NCBI GenBank assembly: GCA_027062325.1
Contig: JAMOTN010000016.1
Span: forward strand, 1-27,205
Reading direction: 5' to 3'
Source: a bacterium
Lineage (GTDB): Bacteria > JAMOTN01
Length of the DNA: 27,205 bases
Shown here piece by piece: positions 1-8,553 of the stretch. How positions within the stretch are numbered: the stretch's first letter is position 1; the number at the start of each line of letters is the position of its first letter. Under the pieces are notes generated by a model. It had not been told where the DNA came from and did no database searches. It saw nothing but the letters and a program-made list of their open reading frames with translations. The position numbers and the translations under genes are program-made.

Positions 1-2
1 TA

Positions 3-392
3 ATAATTGAAAAGAACAACAGATCATTCGAGTTTTATGTCAAGTCTATAACCCCTTTCAAAAAGAATTACATAGTATCCTTATTCCCTAAAAAAGACAG
101 AAACTTTTGGGAGTTATTGAGAAAATCCAAAGTTTTGTGTGAAATCCCCGAAGAGGAACGTGCAAAAGTTAATCCTTTAAGTCTTCTCATAGGCAGAAAT
201 GTAACCATATTAGATGATTCATCTCAAACAGAAAGCGGTACCCTAAAAGACATAATATTACTTCCAGCCGGATGGTATGCTATTATAAAAACCCAAAATC
301 GCGAAATACTAATACCGTTTGTTGAGGAGTGGTGGGACATATCAACCGATACCATAACCGTTAAGCCTCCAAAAGGATGGGATGAGCTGTGA
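3..392 (+). CDS. rimM: Ribosome maturation factor RimM (5' end outside window)
   Basis: RimM binds ribosomal protein S19 and assists maturation of the 30S head domain. The reading frame is open from the first bases, so the N-terminus is cut by the window edge; about 129 codons of a protein usually near 170 residues remain. The visible part holds the end of the N-terminal beta-barrel and then the PRC-barrel: a LIGRNV segment followed by residues ending in EILIPFVEEWW, which matches the family's typical REVLIPF(V/I) core, and a closing KPPKGWDEL. A TTG at 117 could be mistaken for a start, but the frame upstream carries RimM-like sequence, so it is internal. The stop overlaps the trmD start by 4 bp (GTGA), suggesting translational coupling. 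Confidence 0.93.
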   Translation: MIEKNNRSFEFYVKSITPFKKNYIVSLFPKKDRNFWELLRKSKVLCEIPEEERAKVNPLSLLIGRNVTILDDSSQTESGTLKDIILLPAGWYAIIKTQNREILIPFVEEWWDISTDTITVKPPKGWDEL

Positions 393-1210
393 CTCTTAAC
401 AAAGAGCTACCAGATCCTCGCATTTTTTTTTACGTAATAACCTTATTCCCCGAATTCATAGAGAAGTACTTTGAGTTTGGAGTGTTAGGACGTGGACATA
501 GTGAAGGCTATTTTAGAGTTAAGGCAATAAACTTACGCGAGTTCGGAGTTGGACGTTCCCGGGAAGTTGACGATTACCCTTTTGGTGGGGGCGGTGGAAT
601 GATTTTGAAACCGGAGCCAATCGCTGCAGCTATAAGATCAATAGATGGGTGGAACCAGGGAGATTCTGTAATCCTTGTAACTTCAGCTGCTGGCCGTCAA
701 TTTGATCAAAGTTTTGCCCATGAGCTTCTGAATTATAACAGAGTAATAATAGTAAGTGGACGTTATGAAGGAATAGATGAGAGAATAATAGAAATTTTCA
801 AAGCCAAAGAGGTATCTATTGGCCCCTACACATTAAGTAGCGGAGATATTCCAGCTCTTGCAGTAATTGACGCAACAGCGCGCCTCATCGAAGGAGTAGT
901 CGGCAACTACAATACAGTAGTTGATGATTCCCATGAGACAGAGTTATTAGGTTTTCCGCACTACACGCGCCCTGTTGAATTCGAGGGGGTGAAAATTCCG
1001 GAAATTTTAAGAAGCGGTAACCACAAATTCATCACTCTTTGGAGAAAAGCAAAATCACTTTTGAAAACTTGGAACAATAAACCAAACTTTACTCCTTCTT
1101 TCGAGTGCAAAAAACTCATAAAGCAAATCCTATCTACAAAAGAAGTATGCTATTATCTAACCGAGTCAGAGATAAAAATACTAAAGAAAATGCTGAATGA
1201 AAATAAATAG
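389..1210 (+). CDS. trmD: tRNA (guanine37-N1)-methyltransferase TrmD
   Basis: SPOUT methyltransferase that makes m1G37 in tRNAs reading CNN/GGN-type codons, preventing +1 frameshifts; it acts as a homodimer with AdoMet bound in a trefoil knot. The signature motifs are present in order: ITLFPEF near the N-terminus, GGGGGMILKPEPIAAAI, VSGRYEGIDERI, the knot segment SIGPYTLSSGDIPALAVIDA, and FPHYTRPVEFEG followed by SGNHKFITLWR. It has 273 residues, slightly longer than the usual 240-255, with about 10 extra at the N-terminus and a lysine-rich tail. The start is a GTG at 389 overlapping the rimM stop. RimM and TrmD are commonly linked, which supports both calls. Confidence 0.97.
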   Translation: MTLNKELPDPRIFFYVITLFPEFIEKYFEFGVLGRGHSEGYFRVKAINLREFGVGRSREVDDYPFGGGGGMILKPEPIAAAIRSIDGWNQGDSVILVTSAAGRQFDQSFAHELLNYNRVIIVSGRYEGIDERIIEIFKAKEVSIGPYTLSSGDIPALAVIDATARLIEGVVGNYNTVVDDSHETELLGFPHYTRPVEFEGVKIPEILRSGNHKFITLWRKAKSLLKTWNNKPNFTPSFECKKLIKQILSTKEVCYYLTESEIKILKKMLNENK

Positions 1211-1228
1211 AGGAGGCCAAACAACAAG

Positions 1229-1831
1229 ATGGTTTCAAATCCAACTAAAAAATCATCCAAGAGTTCACTCAATCAGAAGAAACCTTTATTCGCCATAGCC
1301 CTTCTTCACTATCCTGTTTACAATAAAAATCACGATGTTACCGCAAGTGCTATCACATTACTTGACATACACGACTCATCTAGAGTTGCAAGAACATACG
1401 ATCTCCCAGCAGTTTTCATAGTAACACCCGTAGAAAGCCAACAGCGCATAGCCAAACGCACTCTCGGCTACTGGACAAAAGGATATGGAAAAATTTACAA
1501 CCCGGACAGGCATGAAGCTCTAAGTCTGGTACATGTTACTAAAGACTTAAAGGAAGCTCAAAATCTTTTAAAAGAACATTTAGACCTTTCTTATACACCA
1601 CCCATAATTGCAACCTCTGCTAGAAAAGTGGATGGTGCCAACTTCATCACCTTTAACAAGTTAAAAAAAACTGATAAAGTTTTTATTCTAGCCTTTGGAA
1701 CAGCTTGGGGGTTAACAGACGAATTCATACAAACTTGCGACTATCTGCTTGAACCAATCAAATTTGGAGATTACAATCATCTCTCGGTTCGTGCTGCAAT
1801 AGCGATAATCGTTGATCGTTTAAGATCCTAA
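1229..1831 (+). CDS. SPOUT-type RNA methyltransferase (TM1570/DUF2168-like)
   Basis: A 200-residue protein resembling the stand-alone SPOUT protein TM1570 of Thermotoga maritima, which I remember as crystallised with AdoMet; its RNA substrate is not known to me. After a lysine/serine-rich leader of about 17 residues, the core begins FAIALLHYPVYNKNHDVTAS. It ends in a knot-like AdoMet site (LAFGTAWGL, then DYLLEPI) and a dimer helix with HLSVRAAIAIIVDRL, which recalls the C-terminal helix of TrmD-like enzymes. An AGGAGG ribosome-binding site lies about 12 bases before the ATG. It sits between trmD and rplS and 18 bp after trmD. The family call is firm; substrate and position modified are unknown. 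Confidence 0.82.
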   Translation: MVSNPTKKSSKSSLNQKKPLFAIALLHYPVYNKNHDVTASAITLLDIHDSSRVARTYDLPAVFIVTPVESQQRIAKRTLGYWTKGYGKIYNPDRHEALSLVHVTKDLKEAQNLLKEHLDLSYTPPIIATSARKVDGANFITFNKLKKTDKVFILAFGTAWGLTDEFIQTCDYLLEPIKFGDYNHLSVRAAIAIIVDRLRS

Positions 1832-1848
1832 ATGCTATCCAACCAACC

Positions 1849-1878
1849 TTGACAATGTAAGCTCTCTGCTTTTAAACT
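1849..1878 (+). promoter_or_regulatory. Candidate sigma70-type promoter before rplS
   Basis: A perfect TTGACA at 1849-1854 is followed after 18 bases by TAAACT (1873-1878); TTTAAA two bases earlier is an alternative -10. It lies in the 116-125 bp gap before rplS, the widest gap in this part of the array, so it could give L19 and downstream genes their own transcript. The -10 is only a fair match. Confidence 0.45.
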
Positions 1879-1956
1879 TTTATTGCGTGGGTATTTGTTG
1901 CTCTTTTTACAGATAAGGTCACTACATTATTTATTCACTTTAAAGGAGTGAGGGAG

Positions 1957-2376
1957 ATGGATCACAGAATAAAAGAGATAGTAGAGAAAGAGTATTACAG
2001 AAATGATCATCCAGAGTTTGGTCCTGGTGACACCATTGTTGTTGGTTACAAAGTTATAGAAGGAGACAAAGAGAGAGTTCAGGAATTCGAAGGAGTTGTT
2101 ATTTCAAAACGCGGTGGAAAAGGTACAGAGGCAACCTTCACTGTGCGTAAAATCTCTCACGGTGTTGGAGTTGAAAGAATATTCCCGTATCACTCTCCGC
2201 GCATTGCTTACATAAAAGTCAAGCGCTACGGTAAAGTAAGACGTGCAAAGCTCTACTACTTGCGCGGAAGGAGCTTGAAAGAAGCAAGAATCAAAGAGCA
2301 CGTAAAAAAGATGCTGGAGCTGCACAAACGTTTGAGAGAAGAGAAAAAGCAGCGTAAAGCTAAAAAGAACAAGTAA
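1957..2376 (+). CDS. rplS: 50S ribosomal protein L19
   Basis: L19 lies at the 30S-50S interface of the large subunit. The hallmarks are [49 protein letters not shown] and a basic C-terminal stretch with [14 protein letters not shown], followed by a lysine-rich tail. The length is 139 residues against about 115 in E. coli; the extra length is the basic tail. A GTG at 1948 lies inside the AAGGAG ribosome-binding site (1943-1948), so the ATG at 1957, spaced 8 bases from it, is the better start. Unlike its neighbours its coding strand is G-rich rather than C-rich, as expected for a highly expressed gene under codon selection. Confidence 0.97.
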   Translation: MDHRIKEIVEKEYYRNDHPEFGPGDTIVVGYKVIEGDKERVQEFEGVVISKRGGKGTEATFTVRKISHGVGVERIFPYHSPRIAYIKVKRYGKVRRAKLYYLRGRSLKEARIKEHVKKMLELHKRLREEKKQRKAKKNK

Positions 2377-2393
2377 TCAGGTGAGCAGCAAAG

Positions 2394-3122
2394 TTGAGCT
2401 TCAATAAAAAAAAGGTAGTTGATAAAATTTCAACAGAGTTAAGAAAGGCTGATTGGGCACTCTTGCTAGTAGATGCAAGGGTGCCTTTTTCTTCATTCTC
2501 TAAAAAGTTTATGCGCATATTTTTTCCTTCCAAAACTGTGATTGTTTTTTCAAAAGTTGATCTAATTTCATCTTCTTCTCTTGCACCTTTCAAAAATTTC
2601 TTCTCAGAGCTTGGTTTCAAAAAATTCTTCAAATTATCGCTCAAAACTCACTCAAAAGTCATATTAAACTTTTTAAACTCTCTTCCCAGTAAATCATTTT
2701 TTAAAAAAATAAGTGTAATAGGCGTCCCAAACGTCGGAAAATCCACACTGCTTTCAAAACTTACCAACTTATCATTCGAGCGTGGAAATTCGCCGGGAGT
2801 CACAAAGGCTATCCGCTGGATCCGATTTAAAAAATTCATATTAGCCGATTCTCCAGGAGTTCTCGTTCCAGATATAGAGTCGGAAGAGCAGCTTTACAAA
2901 TTGACATGCTGTAAAATAGTTAATCCTTCATTTGAAATAAAAGAAAAGGCTGCTAACTGGCTAGCAAAATTTCTGGGCACAACTCTTGAGGAGTACGCAC
3001 TTTCTAAGAATCTAATCAAAAGTGGCAATACACCTGATGTAAATGCCGCTTGCCTTAAAATAATAGAGGAGTTTTCAAGCGGAAAGATAAAAGGGGTGAT
3101 CTTAGATCGAATTCCAAATTAA
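2394..3122 (+). CDS. rbgA: Ribosome biogenesis GTPase, RbgA/YlqF type (short)
   Basis: A circularly permuted GTPase; RbgA drives late assembly of the 50S subunit. Motifs occur in permuted order: VDARVPFSS (~26-34), G4 SKVD (~54-57), then G1 GVPNVGKST (~110-118), the G2 threonine in SPGVTKAI, and G3 DSPGV (~152-156). At 242 residues it is shorter than Bacillus RbgA (about 280). The family's N-terminal WFPGHM-type segment is absent and the C-terminal RNA-binding part is trimmed. The TTG start at 2394 follows an AGGTGA ribosome-binding site; an in-frame TGA at 2382 rules out a longer N-terminus. It follows rplS as in many genomes. Whether the shortened form still acts on the same 50S intermediate cannot be told. 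Confidence 0.88.
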   Translation: MSFNKKKVVDKISTELRKADWALLLVDARVPFSSFSKKFMRIFFPSKTVIVFSKVDLISSSSLAPFKNFFSELGFKKFFKLSLKTHSKVILNFLNSLPSKSFFKKISVIGVPNVGKSTLLSKLTNLSFERGNSPGVTKAIRWIRFKKFILADSPGVLVPDIESEEQLYKLTCCKIVNPSFEIKEKAANWLAKFLGTTLEEYALSKNLIKSGNTPDVNAACLKIIEEFSSGKIKGVILDRIPN

Positions 3123-3141
3123 AAAGCTTGCAAGTGGAGTA

Positions 3142-4086
3142 TTGATAACATTTTTCTCAAATTCAGACTTTTTAAAACTTGCCGGCCCTAATAACTCAGA
3201 GTTGGACGAGTTTGAGAAGTTATTTGGGGTGAAGTTCTCAACTCGGGGGCTTACAATACTTGTTCAAGGTAAAGAAGACAACGTCCAATCCTTCTTAAAA
3301 AGTCTAGAAAAATTTGGCAAAGATCCAGAGCTTTCTATACAAGACATCAAAAACGGCGTATCTGGTAAATACAAATTCTACACATACACAGGAAAATGCA
3401 TAACTCCAAAAACACCGAACCAAGAAACGTACATAGAAAAGATACTATCACATCAATTGACCTTCGGAGTAGGTCCTGCAGGAACAGGAAAGACTTTTCT
3501 TGCAGTAGCATTAGCTGTCAAGCTCTTTCAAGAAAAAAACGTTGATAGAATAGTCGTAACGCGCCCTGTTGTGGAAGCTGGGGAACACCTAGGATTTTTA
3601 CCCGGAGAGATACACGAAAAAGTGGATCCGTATTTACGCCCCATTTACGACTCCCTACAAGAGTTCATAGGAAAACAAAAGATGGAAAAACTAATAGAAG
3701 CTGGACTAATAGAGATAGCCCCTCTTGCATACATGCGAGGACGGACACTTTCTAACTCATTTGTAATCCTTGATGAAGCTCAAAATACGACTCCTATTCA
3801 GATGAAGATGTTTCTTACAAGAATTGGTCAGAACTCTAAAGTAGTTGTCACAGGAGACATAACCCAAGCAGATATTGGTTCAGAAAATGGTTTAAAAGAA
3901 GCATTACGCGTACTTCGTTCAATATCAGAGATTGCCTTCGTATTCTTCTCTAAAGACGATGTGGTTCGTGAAAAGCTCGTTGAAAAGATAATTGAAGCAT
4001 ATTCTAAATCCACACGTAAAGCTGCCAAAAACCAAAGGATACACAACCGTCCTACACTTAATTCCAGAATTAAACCAAGGAGGTAA
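3142..4086 (+). CDS. phoH: PhoH-family ATPase (YbeZ-like)
   Basis: A cytoplasmic P-loop ATPase of the PhoH/YbeZ family, usually next to YbeY and linked to RNA metabolism and ribosome quality. The N-terminal ~90 residues form a small KH-like domain. The ATPase core has Walker A GPAGTGKT (~111-118), TRPVVEAGEHLGFLPGEI, Walker B FVILDEAQN (~207-215) and a sensor-like VVTGDITQADI. The length of 314 residues is typical. The C-terminus is basic, ending in LNSRIKPRR. The start is a TTG at 3142 preceded by GTGGAG. It is tightly packed between rbgA and the HD membrane protein, and ybeY follows one gene later, the standard PhoH-PgpH-YbeY order. Confidence 0.95.
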   Translation: MITFFSNSDFLKLAGPNNSELDEFEKLFGVKFSTRGLTILVQGKEDNVQSFLKSLEKFGKDPELSIQDIKNGVSGKYKFYTYTGKCITPKTPNQETYIEKILSHQLTFGVGPAGTGKTFLAVALAVKLFQEKNVDRIVVTRPVVEAGEHLGFLPGEIHEKVDPYLRPIYDSLQEFIGKQKMEKLIEAGLIEIAPLAYMRGRTLSNSFVILDEAQNTTPIQMKMFLTRIGQNSKVVVTGDITQADIGSENGLKEALRVLRSISEIAFVFFSKDDVVREKLVEKIIEAYSKSTRKAAKNQRIHNRPTLNSRIKPRR

Positions 4087-4088
4087 AT

Positions 4089-5504
4089 ATGGCTGCTGTA
4101 AGACAGATACTGTATCTTATACTAACAATTGCACTTTGGGGGGTGCTAAAATTCTACACGGCTAAGCCTTCTGAAATTTCCCGCTTCGATATAATAGCCC
4201 CTCAAGATTTAGAATTTTCTATAAACATAGCATCTAAGGAGGTATTCTTCTCTTACAAAAAAGGTGAAGTAATAGTTAGAAAAGGAGAGGTAATATCACC
4301 GCCGCAACAAAAAGCTTTAGAAAAACTCGGCATTTGGAAAACAAATACTATAAAAACAATTTCAATACAAGCAATTTTTCTGATCTTAACAGGAATTGGC
4401 TGTATACTAACTCAAAGAAGTTGGCCATATTTAATTGCGACACTTATTACATTTGATTTGATTTATCAACTGGCATGGCAAATCCCACCACCAATATTTT
4501 TCCCATTTATTGCTCTTTTAAAAACTGAAAAAAATTTGTGGGCTCCGGGAATAATATCCTCTTATGCCTGGCTACAACTGACCACTTTTTCAATTCAAGC
4601 AGAAGTTAGTATATGGCTTCTCATCCTTTTTTTTCTAATTGAAAAATTATCTGAGGTAGTTGCTATAACACTTGCGACCATTGTGGTTATACCTTTAATT
4701 TCAGTATTCGGCATAGCATCTGCCCAAAATACTATAAGCATTATATTGACAAGCTGGGCAACAGCAGAATTATTTAAAAACACAGTAGGCAAGCTTTTAT
4801 ACAAGAGTACAACCGAAATTTACTCCTCTTTCGCCAAAATAGATCATCCCCTACTTCAAGCTTTTTCTCAAAAAGCTCCTGGTAGCTGGCAACATTCCAT
4901 AAACGTTGCATTTCTAGCAGAAAGGGTGGCTCATGTCGTTGGAGCAGATCCTGTGATATGTAGAGTAGGAGCTTTATATCACGATATAGGAAAGATGAAA
5001 CGTCCCATTTTCTTCATAGAAAATCAACCACCCGATTCCGAGAACCCAACTGAAAAACTCTCTCCATCAATGGCAGCCAAGGTTATAATATCGCATGTAA
5101 AAGATGGAATAATAATTTCAAGAGAACACGCGCTTCCATCAAAAATCATTGATATAATACGTGAACACCACGGAACAACACTGCTTTCAGAATTTTACAA
5201 ACGCGCTAAAGAACAAAACCCTTCTATAGATGAACAGGAATTTAGGTATCCCGGTCCAATTCCTCAATCAAAAGAGTCGGCAATTGTGATGATATGCGAC
5301 TCCGTAGAAGCCGCAATTAAATCTCAAGAGGATACCTTGTCCCGTGAAGACTTACCAGATTTAATCTCGCGCGTAATAAATGCAAAGAAGAATACTAATC
5401 AATTGCTGGATTGTGGTCTATCAACTTCCGAATTAAAAATTATAGAGAGAGAGTTAATCTCATTGACAGCTGGAATGATTCAAAAACGCAAGAAGGTGGG
5501 ATAG
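4089..5504 (+). CDS. 7TM-HD phosphohydrolase, PgpH-like, shortened extracytoplasmic domain
   Basis: A membrane-anchored HD-domain protein; well-studied PgpH members hydrolyse c-di-AMP, so that is the likely substrate. Residues 6-22 form a first membrane segment. Only a short external region follows (~23-90), with the family's VIVRKGEVIS motif. A multi-helix membrane block (~90-235) leads to a cytoplasmic HD domain: QHSINVAFLAE (~268), YHDIGK (~297-302), SHVKDG (~335), REHHGT (~358-363) and ICDSVEA. The metal-binding histidines and aspartates are all there. At 471 residues it is far shorter than typical PgpH (about 700), the loss being in the external HDED region. The start is sound: ATG 4089 with AAGGAGG just upstream. 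Confidence 0.88.
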   Translation: MAAVRQILYLILTIALWGVLKFYTAKPSEISRFDIIAPQDLEFSINIASKEVFFSYKKGEVIVRKGEVISPPQQKALEKLGIWKTNTIKTISIQAIFLILTGIGCILTQRSWPYLIATLITFDLIYQLAWQIPPPIFFPFIALLKTEKNLWAPGIISSYAWLQLTTFSIQAEVSIWLLILFFLIEKLSEVVAITLATIVVIPLISVFGIASAQNTISIILTSWATAELFKNTVGKLLYKSTTEIYSSFAKIDHPLLQAFSQKAPGSWQHSINVAFLAERVAHVVGADPVICRVGALYHDIGKMKRPIFFIENQPPDSENPTEKLSPSMAAKVIISHVKDGIIISREHALPSKIIDIIREHHGTTLLSEFYKRAKEQNPSIDEQEFRYPGPIPQSKESAIVMICDSVEAAIKSQEDTLSREDLPDLISRVINAKKNTNQLLDCGLSTSELKIIERELISLTAGMIQKRKKVG

Positions 5505-5966
5505 ATGGAAGAATCTTCTGAAAAAATTGCCAGAAATCTTGCAAACTACGCGTACAAAATTTTAGAATTCATACTTGTAAACAATCTAAATAAAAGGGAA
5601 CTTTCTAAAGATTGGGAAATTGAAATCGAATTGATTGATCAAGATTATTCCAGCCATCTCAATGAAACTTATAAAGGTCGCCAAGGCCCTGCTTCAATCT
5701 TAACATTCGATCTCTCTGATGAATTTTCAAATGTTACATCAATTGCACTTTGTCCAAGTTACATAGAAAACTCCATTAAAAACGAGCAAATTCCTGAAAA
5801 CGAACTCTGGGATTTGAAAGATGAATTGTATTGGTTAGTCACACACGCTGTTTTACACATAGCTGGCTATTCACACTCCACCGAAGATGCTTGGATAGAA
5901 ATGATAGAACTTCAAAAGAAAATTATGAAGGAGGTTTACGGTAAAACAAAATGGTGGGTGAAATAA
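5505..5966 (+). CDS. ybeY: Endoribonuclease YbeY (divergent)
   Basis: YbeY is a zinc-dependent RNase involved in 16S rRNA 3'-end maturation and ribosome quality control. The zinc site is present as HAVLHIAGYSH (~117-127), matching the H-x3-H-x5-H pattern, although the usual glycine after the first histidine is alanine and the aspartate before the last is serine. The upstream GRQGPASILTFDLSDE corresponds to the family's PTDVLSFP strand; the common GDI(V/Y)I motif is replaced by TSIALCPSYI. It has 153 residues, a normal size. It starts immediately after the pgpH stop and its last 16 bp overlap the next gene. The phoH-pgpH context raises confidence despite the divergence. Confidence 0.88.
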   Translation: MEESSEKIARNLANYAYKILEFILVNNLNKRELSKDWEIEIELIDQDYSSHLNETYKGRQGPASILTFDLSDEFSNVTSIALCPSYIENSIKNEQIPENELWDLKDELYWLVTHAVLHIAGYSHSTEDAWIEMIELQKKIMKEVYGKTKWWVK

Positions 5967-7213
5967 TAGCATGTCTAATTTTTCTTCTATTATCTGCTAC
6001 ATTCTCTGCAACAGAAACAGCCGTGTTTGCAATTGACAAAACCAAACTAAAAGCGTGGAGGAATAAAAGCGACGCCCGTAAGTTAGTTGCCACAGTATTA
6101 GATGATCCTACTTCCTTTTTAGTAACAATCATCATTGGAAACACAGTTGTAAACGTCATGTTCAGCTCTCTCTTCACAGTATTAATCCTAAAACTTGCAC
6201 GCCTTTACTCAATCCCTGATGCCACTGCTCTTTCTATCTCTTTTGTGTTATCAACATTTTTGCTCCTCGTAACAGGTGAAATAACTCCAAAATCTCTTGC
6301 ACTCTCAAAACCAGAATTTTGGGCAAGGAAGCTCATATACATTATGAAAGCATTTGAATTTATCTTTAAAAAAGTTCTATTTATACATCAATTGATATTA
6401 ATTGTTACACAACGAATAAGTTTAGCTTTAGGAGCATCTTTTGAAGAAGACAAGCACATAATGAGCGAAGAAGAGATAGAGGAAGCTCTTGACTCAATAT
6501 ACTCAGAAAGCGGCTTTTCAGAAGCTAAACTTATCAAAAATCTCATTCTCCTGCGTGAAATAACAGTAAAGGAAATAATGATACCTAGAACAGAGGTAGT
6601 ATCAATATCAGAAGAAGCAACCATAAAAGAAGCAATAGAAAAGATGAAAGAGACAAAACACTCCAAACTTCCGGTGTACAAAGGTAAAACTCTCGATAAC
6701 ATTAGTGGTATCCTTTACGCTAAGGATATATACATACTAACGGGCAAACAATTGGAGGAAAAAGTAAAATCATTTACCAGAACCCCTCTATTTGTCCATG
6801 AAACCCGCACTGTCGAAGGTCTTCTCGAAGACTTTAAAAAACATAAAGTTCAAATTGCAATCGTTGTTGATGAGTATGGAGGCATCGAAGGACTCGTTTC
6901 AATCGAAGATGTATTTAGAGAAATCCTTGGGGAGATAAGCGATGAGTATTACCAAACAAAGACTCTCATCACTCAGGAAGGTGACACAATTATATGCGAT
7001 GCAAAAGTGCAAATTGAAGACGTTGAAAATTTCATTAAGAGAAAAATTGCCCCAGATGACAGGGAGTACGAAACACTCGCTGGCTTTATCATGTCACTTG
7101 CAGGTAGAATCCCACAAGAAGGTGAGGAGTTTAAAGTTGATGACGTAATAATAAAAGTGGAAGAAGCAAACGGCAAAACTATCAAGAAAGTTTCCATAAA
7201 ATTTGTAGAGTAA
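5951..7213 (+). CDS. CNNM/CorC-type membrane protein with CBS pair (copy 1)
   Basis: A member of the DUF21-CBS-CorC_HlyC (UPF0053, 'hemolysin C-like') family; members are implicated in Mg2+ or other cation transport. Order: DUF21 membrane domain with about four hydrophobic segments (~1-160), containing SATFSATETA and the conserved GEITPKSLA; a linker with MSEEEIEEAL; a CBS pair (~205-325) with EIMIPRTEVV, KLPVYKG and VDEYGGIEGLVSIED; then the CorC_HlyC domain (~335-420). The length of 420 residues is typical. The ATG at 5951 overlaps ybeY by 16 bp; the nearest ribosome-binding site (AAGGAGG, 5928-5934) is unusually distant, so translation may depend on coupling. The ion transported cannot be told. 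Confidence 0.92.
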   Translation: MVGEIIACLIFLLLSATFSATETAVFAIDKTKLKAWRNKSDARKLVATVLDDPTSFLVTIIIGNTVVNVMFSSLFTVLILKLARLYSIPDATALSISFVLSTFLLLVTGEITPKSLALSKPEFWARKLIYIMKAFEFIFKKVLFIHQLILIVTQRISLALGASFEEDKHIMSEEEIEEALDSIYSESGFSEAKLIKNLILLREITVKEIMIPRTEVVSISEEATIKEAIEKMKETKHSKLPVYKGKTLDNISGILYAKDIYILTGKQLEEKVKSFTRTPLFVHETRTVEGLLEDFKKHKVQIAIVVDEYGGIEGLVSIEDVFREILGEISDEYYQTKTLITQEGDTIICDAKVQIEDVENFIKRKIAPDDREYETLAGFIMSLAGRIPQEGEEFKVDDVIIKVEEANGKTIKKVSIKFVE

Positions 7214-7230
7214 AGGAGGAGGAATCTTTC

Positions 7231-8493
7231 GTGGACATAGTCCTAATACTCGTGGCGCTGGTTATATCTATGTCTCTTCAAGCACTATTCGCAGGTCTTG
7301 AAACAGCTTTCATATCCATCTCTCATCAAAAAATGAAAAAACTCTTTCCAAAAGTTTATAATTATAAATTTTACAAGTACATAACAGAGCATCCAACAGA
7401 ATTTATATCAGCAGTTTTGATAGCCACAAATGCTTTTATCGTATTAAGTTCTACCTTAGCAACTCTTCTCTTTTTCAGATTAGCACAAAACGAAGACTTG
7501 GCTTCAATTCTCTCTGCGCTAATCGTATCGCCAATAATGATAATTTTCTGTGAAATAACTCCAAAAGCAGTCATGCGTAGCAACCCAGAGTTATTTCTAG
7601 TAAAGTACCTAGGAATCGCAGAAAATTCATTTATCTTATTAAAACCCATCGTTAAGATATTTTCATGGATCAATTCTCTCATTCAACCAAGCGACAAACA
7701 TGATCCAATCCAAACAAAGACTGAAATTATTGATCTTTTAAAAGGATCTGATATTCTAAAAAAAGCTAAAACTGCCAAATGGATAAATAACGCTCTAGAA
7801 TTTTCCGAGAAGACCGTGAAAGAGGTAATGACCCCTCGTGTGCAAGTAAAAGCGTTAGAAGTTACAACTCCCATTAACGAAGCAAAGCAGACAATGTACA
7901 AATGGGGATATTCACGTGTTCCAGTTTACAAAGATAGATTCGACAATGTTGTTGGAATAGTTTACGTTTTAGACTTCATATATAAATCTCCATCTTCTTT
8001 AGAAGAAATTGCACGTGAACCACTGTTTATTCCTGAAGTTACCACTCTTGACAAAGCCTTTGAAGTTATGAGAAAGAGCAAGCAAAGACTTGCCGTAGCT
8101 GTTGATGAATTTGGAGGACTAGCTGGCGTCATATCAATTGAAGATATAGCAGAAGAAATTGTTGGAGATATAACCGATGAATTTGAAAAGGATGGGCAAA
8201 GCTGGGAAGAGTTGTCTCCCGGAGTATTTTTAGTCGAAGCTGACACAGATTTAGATGATTTAGCAGAATTAGTGGGAGAGGAGATAATTTTACAAGAAAT
8301 AAGCGAAGAAGCCGACGATGTATTCACAATTGGTGGCTTGATCATCTCAAAACTTGGCGAAATTCCACAACCGGGTAAAAAATTGAAAATTGGTAATTTA
8401 ACATTCATAGTGGAAGAGAGCGATGGTAAAAAGCTAAACAAAGTGGTGGTTGCAGTTGAGAAATCAACTAAACGTCGCACCAAGGTAAAGTAA
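7231..8493 (+). CDS. CNNM/CorC-type membrane protein with CBS pair (copy 2)
   Basis: A paralogue of the preceding gene with the same length (420) and layout: DUF21 membrane region (~1-150) with LFAGLETAFISIS and CEITPKAVMRS, CBS pair with EVMTPRVQV, SRVPVYKD and VDEFGGLAGVISIEDIAEEI, and a CorC_HlyC domain ending KKLNKVVVAVE before a basic tail. The two proteins are clearly divergent, so the duplication is old. They may work as a heterodimer, since CBS membrane proteins of this family dimerise; that is an inference. The GTG start at 7231 has a strong AAAGGAGGAGG upstream and lies 17 bp after copy 1, so the two are probably co-transcribed. Confidence 0.92.
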   Translation: MDIVLILVALVISMSLQALFAGLETAFISISHQKMKKLFPKVYNYKFYKYITEHPTEFISAVLIATNAFIVLSSTLATLLFFRLAQNEDLASILSALIVSPIMIIFCEITPKAVMRSNPELFLVKYLGIAENSFILLKPIVKIFSWINSLIQPSDKHDPIQTKTEIIDLLKGSDILKKAKTAKWINNALEFSEKTVKEVMTPRVQVKALEVTTPINEAKQTMYKWGYSRVPVYKDRFDNVVGIVYVLDFIYKSPSSLEEIAREPLFIPEVTTLDKAFEVMRKSKQRLAVAVDEFGGLAGVISIEDIAEEIVGDITDEFEKDGQSWEELSPGVFLVEADTDLDDLAELVGEEIILQEISEEADDVFTIGGLIISKLGEIPQPGKKLKIGNLTFIVEESDGKKLNKVVVAVEKSTKRRTKVK

Positions 8494-8514
8494 ATCAGTA
8501 ATTAATTTTCAAAA

Positions 8515-8544
8515 TTGCTTTATTGTCCGTCGACTTGTTAAAAT
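8515..8544 (+). promoter_or_regulatory. Possible promoter giving a near-leaderless DUF502 mRNA
   Basis: TTGCTT at 8515-8520 and TAAAAT at 8539-8544 are 18 bases apart. The -10 is a good match and the -35 matches only in TTG. Transcription would begin close to 8551, just before the ATG at 8554, and no Shine-Dalgarno sequence is visible there, unlike nearly every other gene in the window. Confidence 0.3.
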
Positions 8545-8553
8545 TGTATTGCT

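Noticed and set aside
7962-8483. 173-codon minus-strand ORF within the second CBS gene
   Set aside because: Ser/Ile-rich shadow of a well-conserved CBS/CorC coding region, with no motif and no ribosome-binding site.
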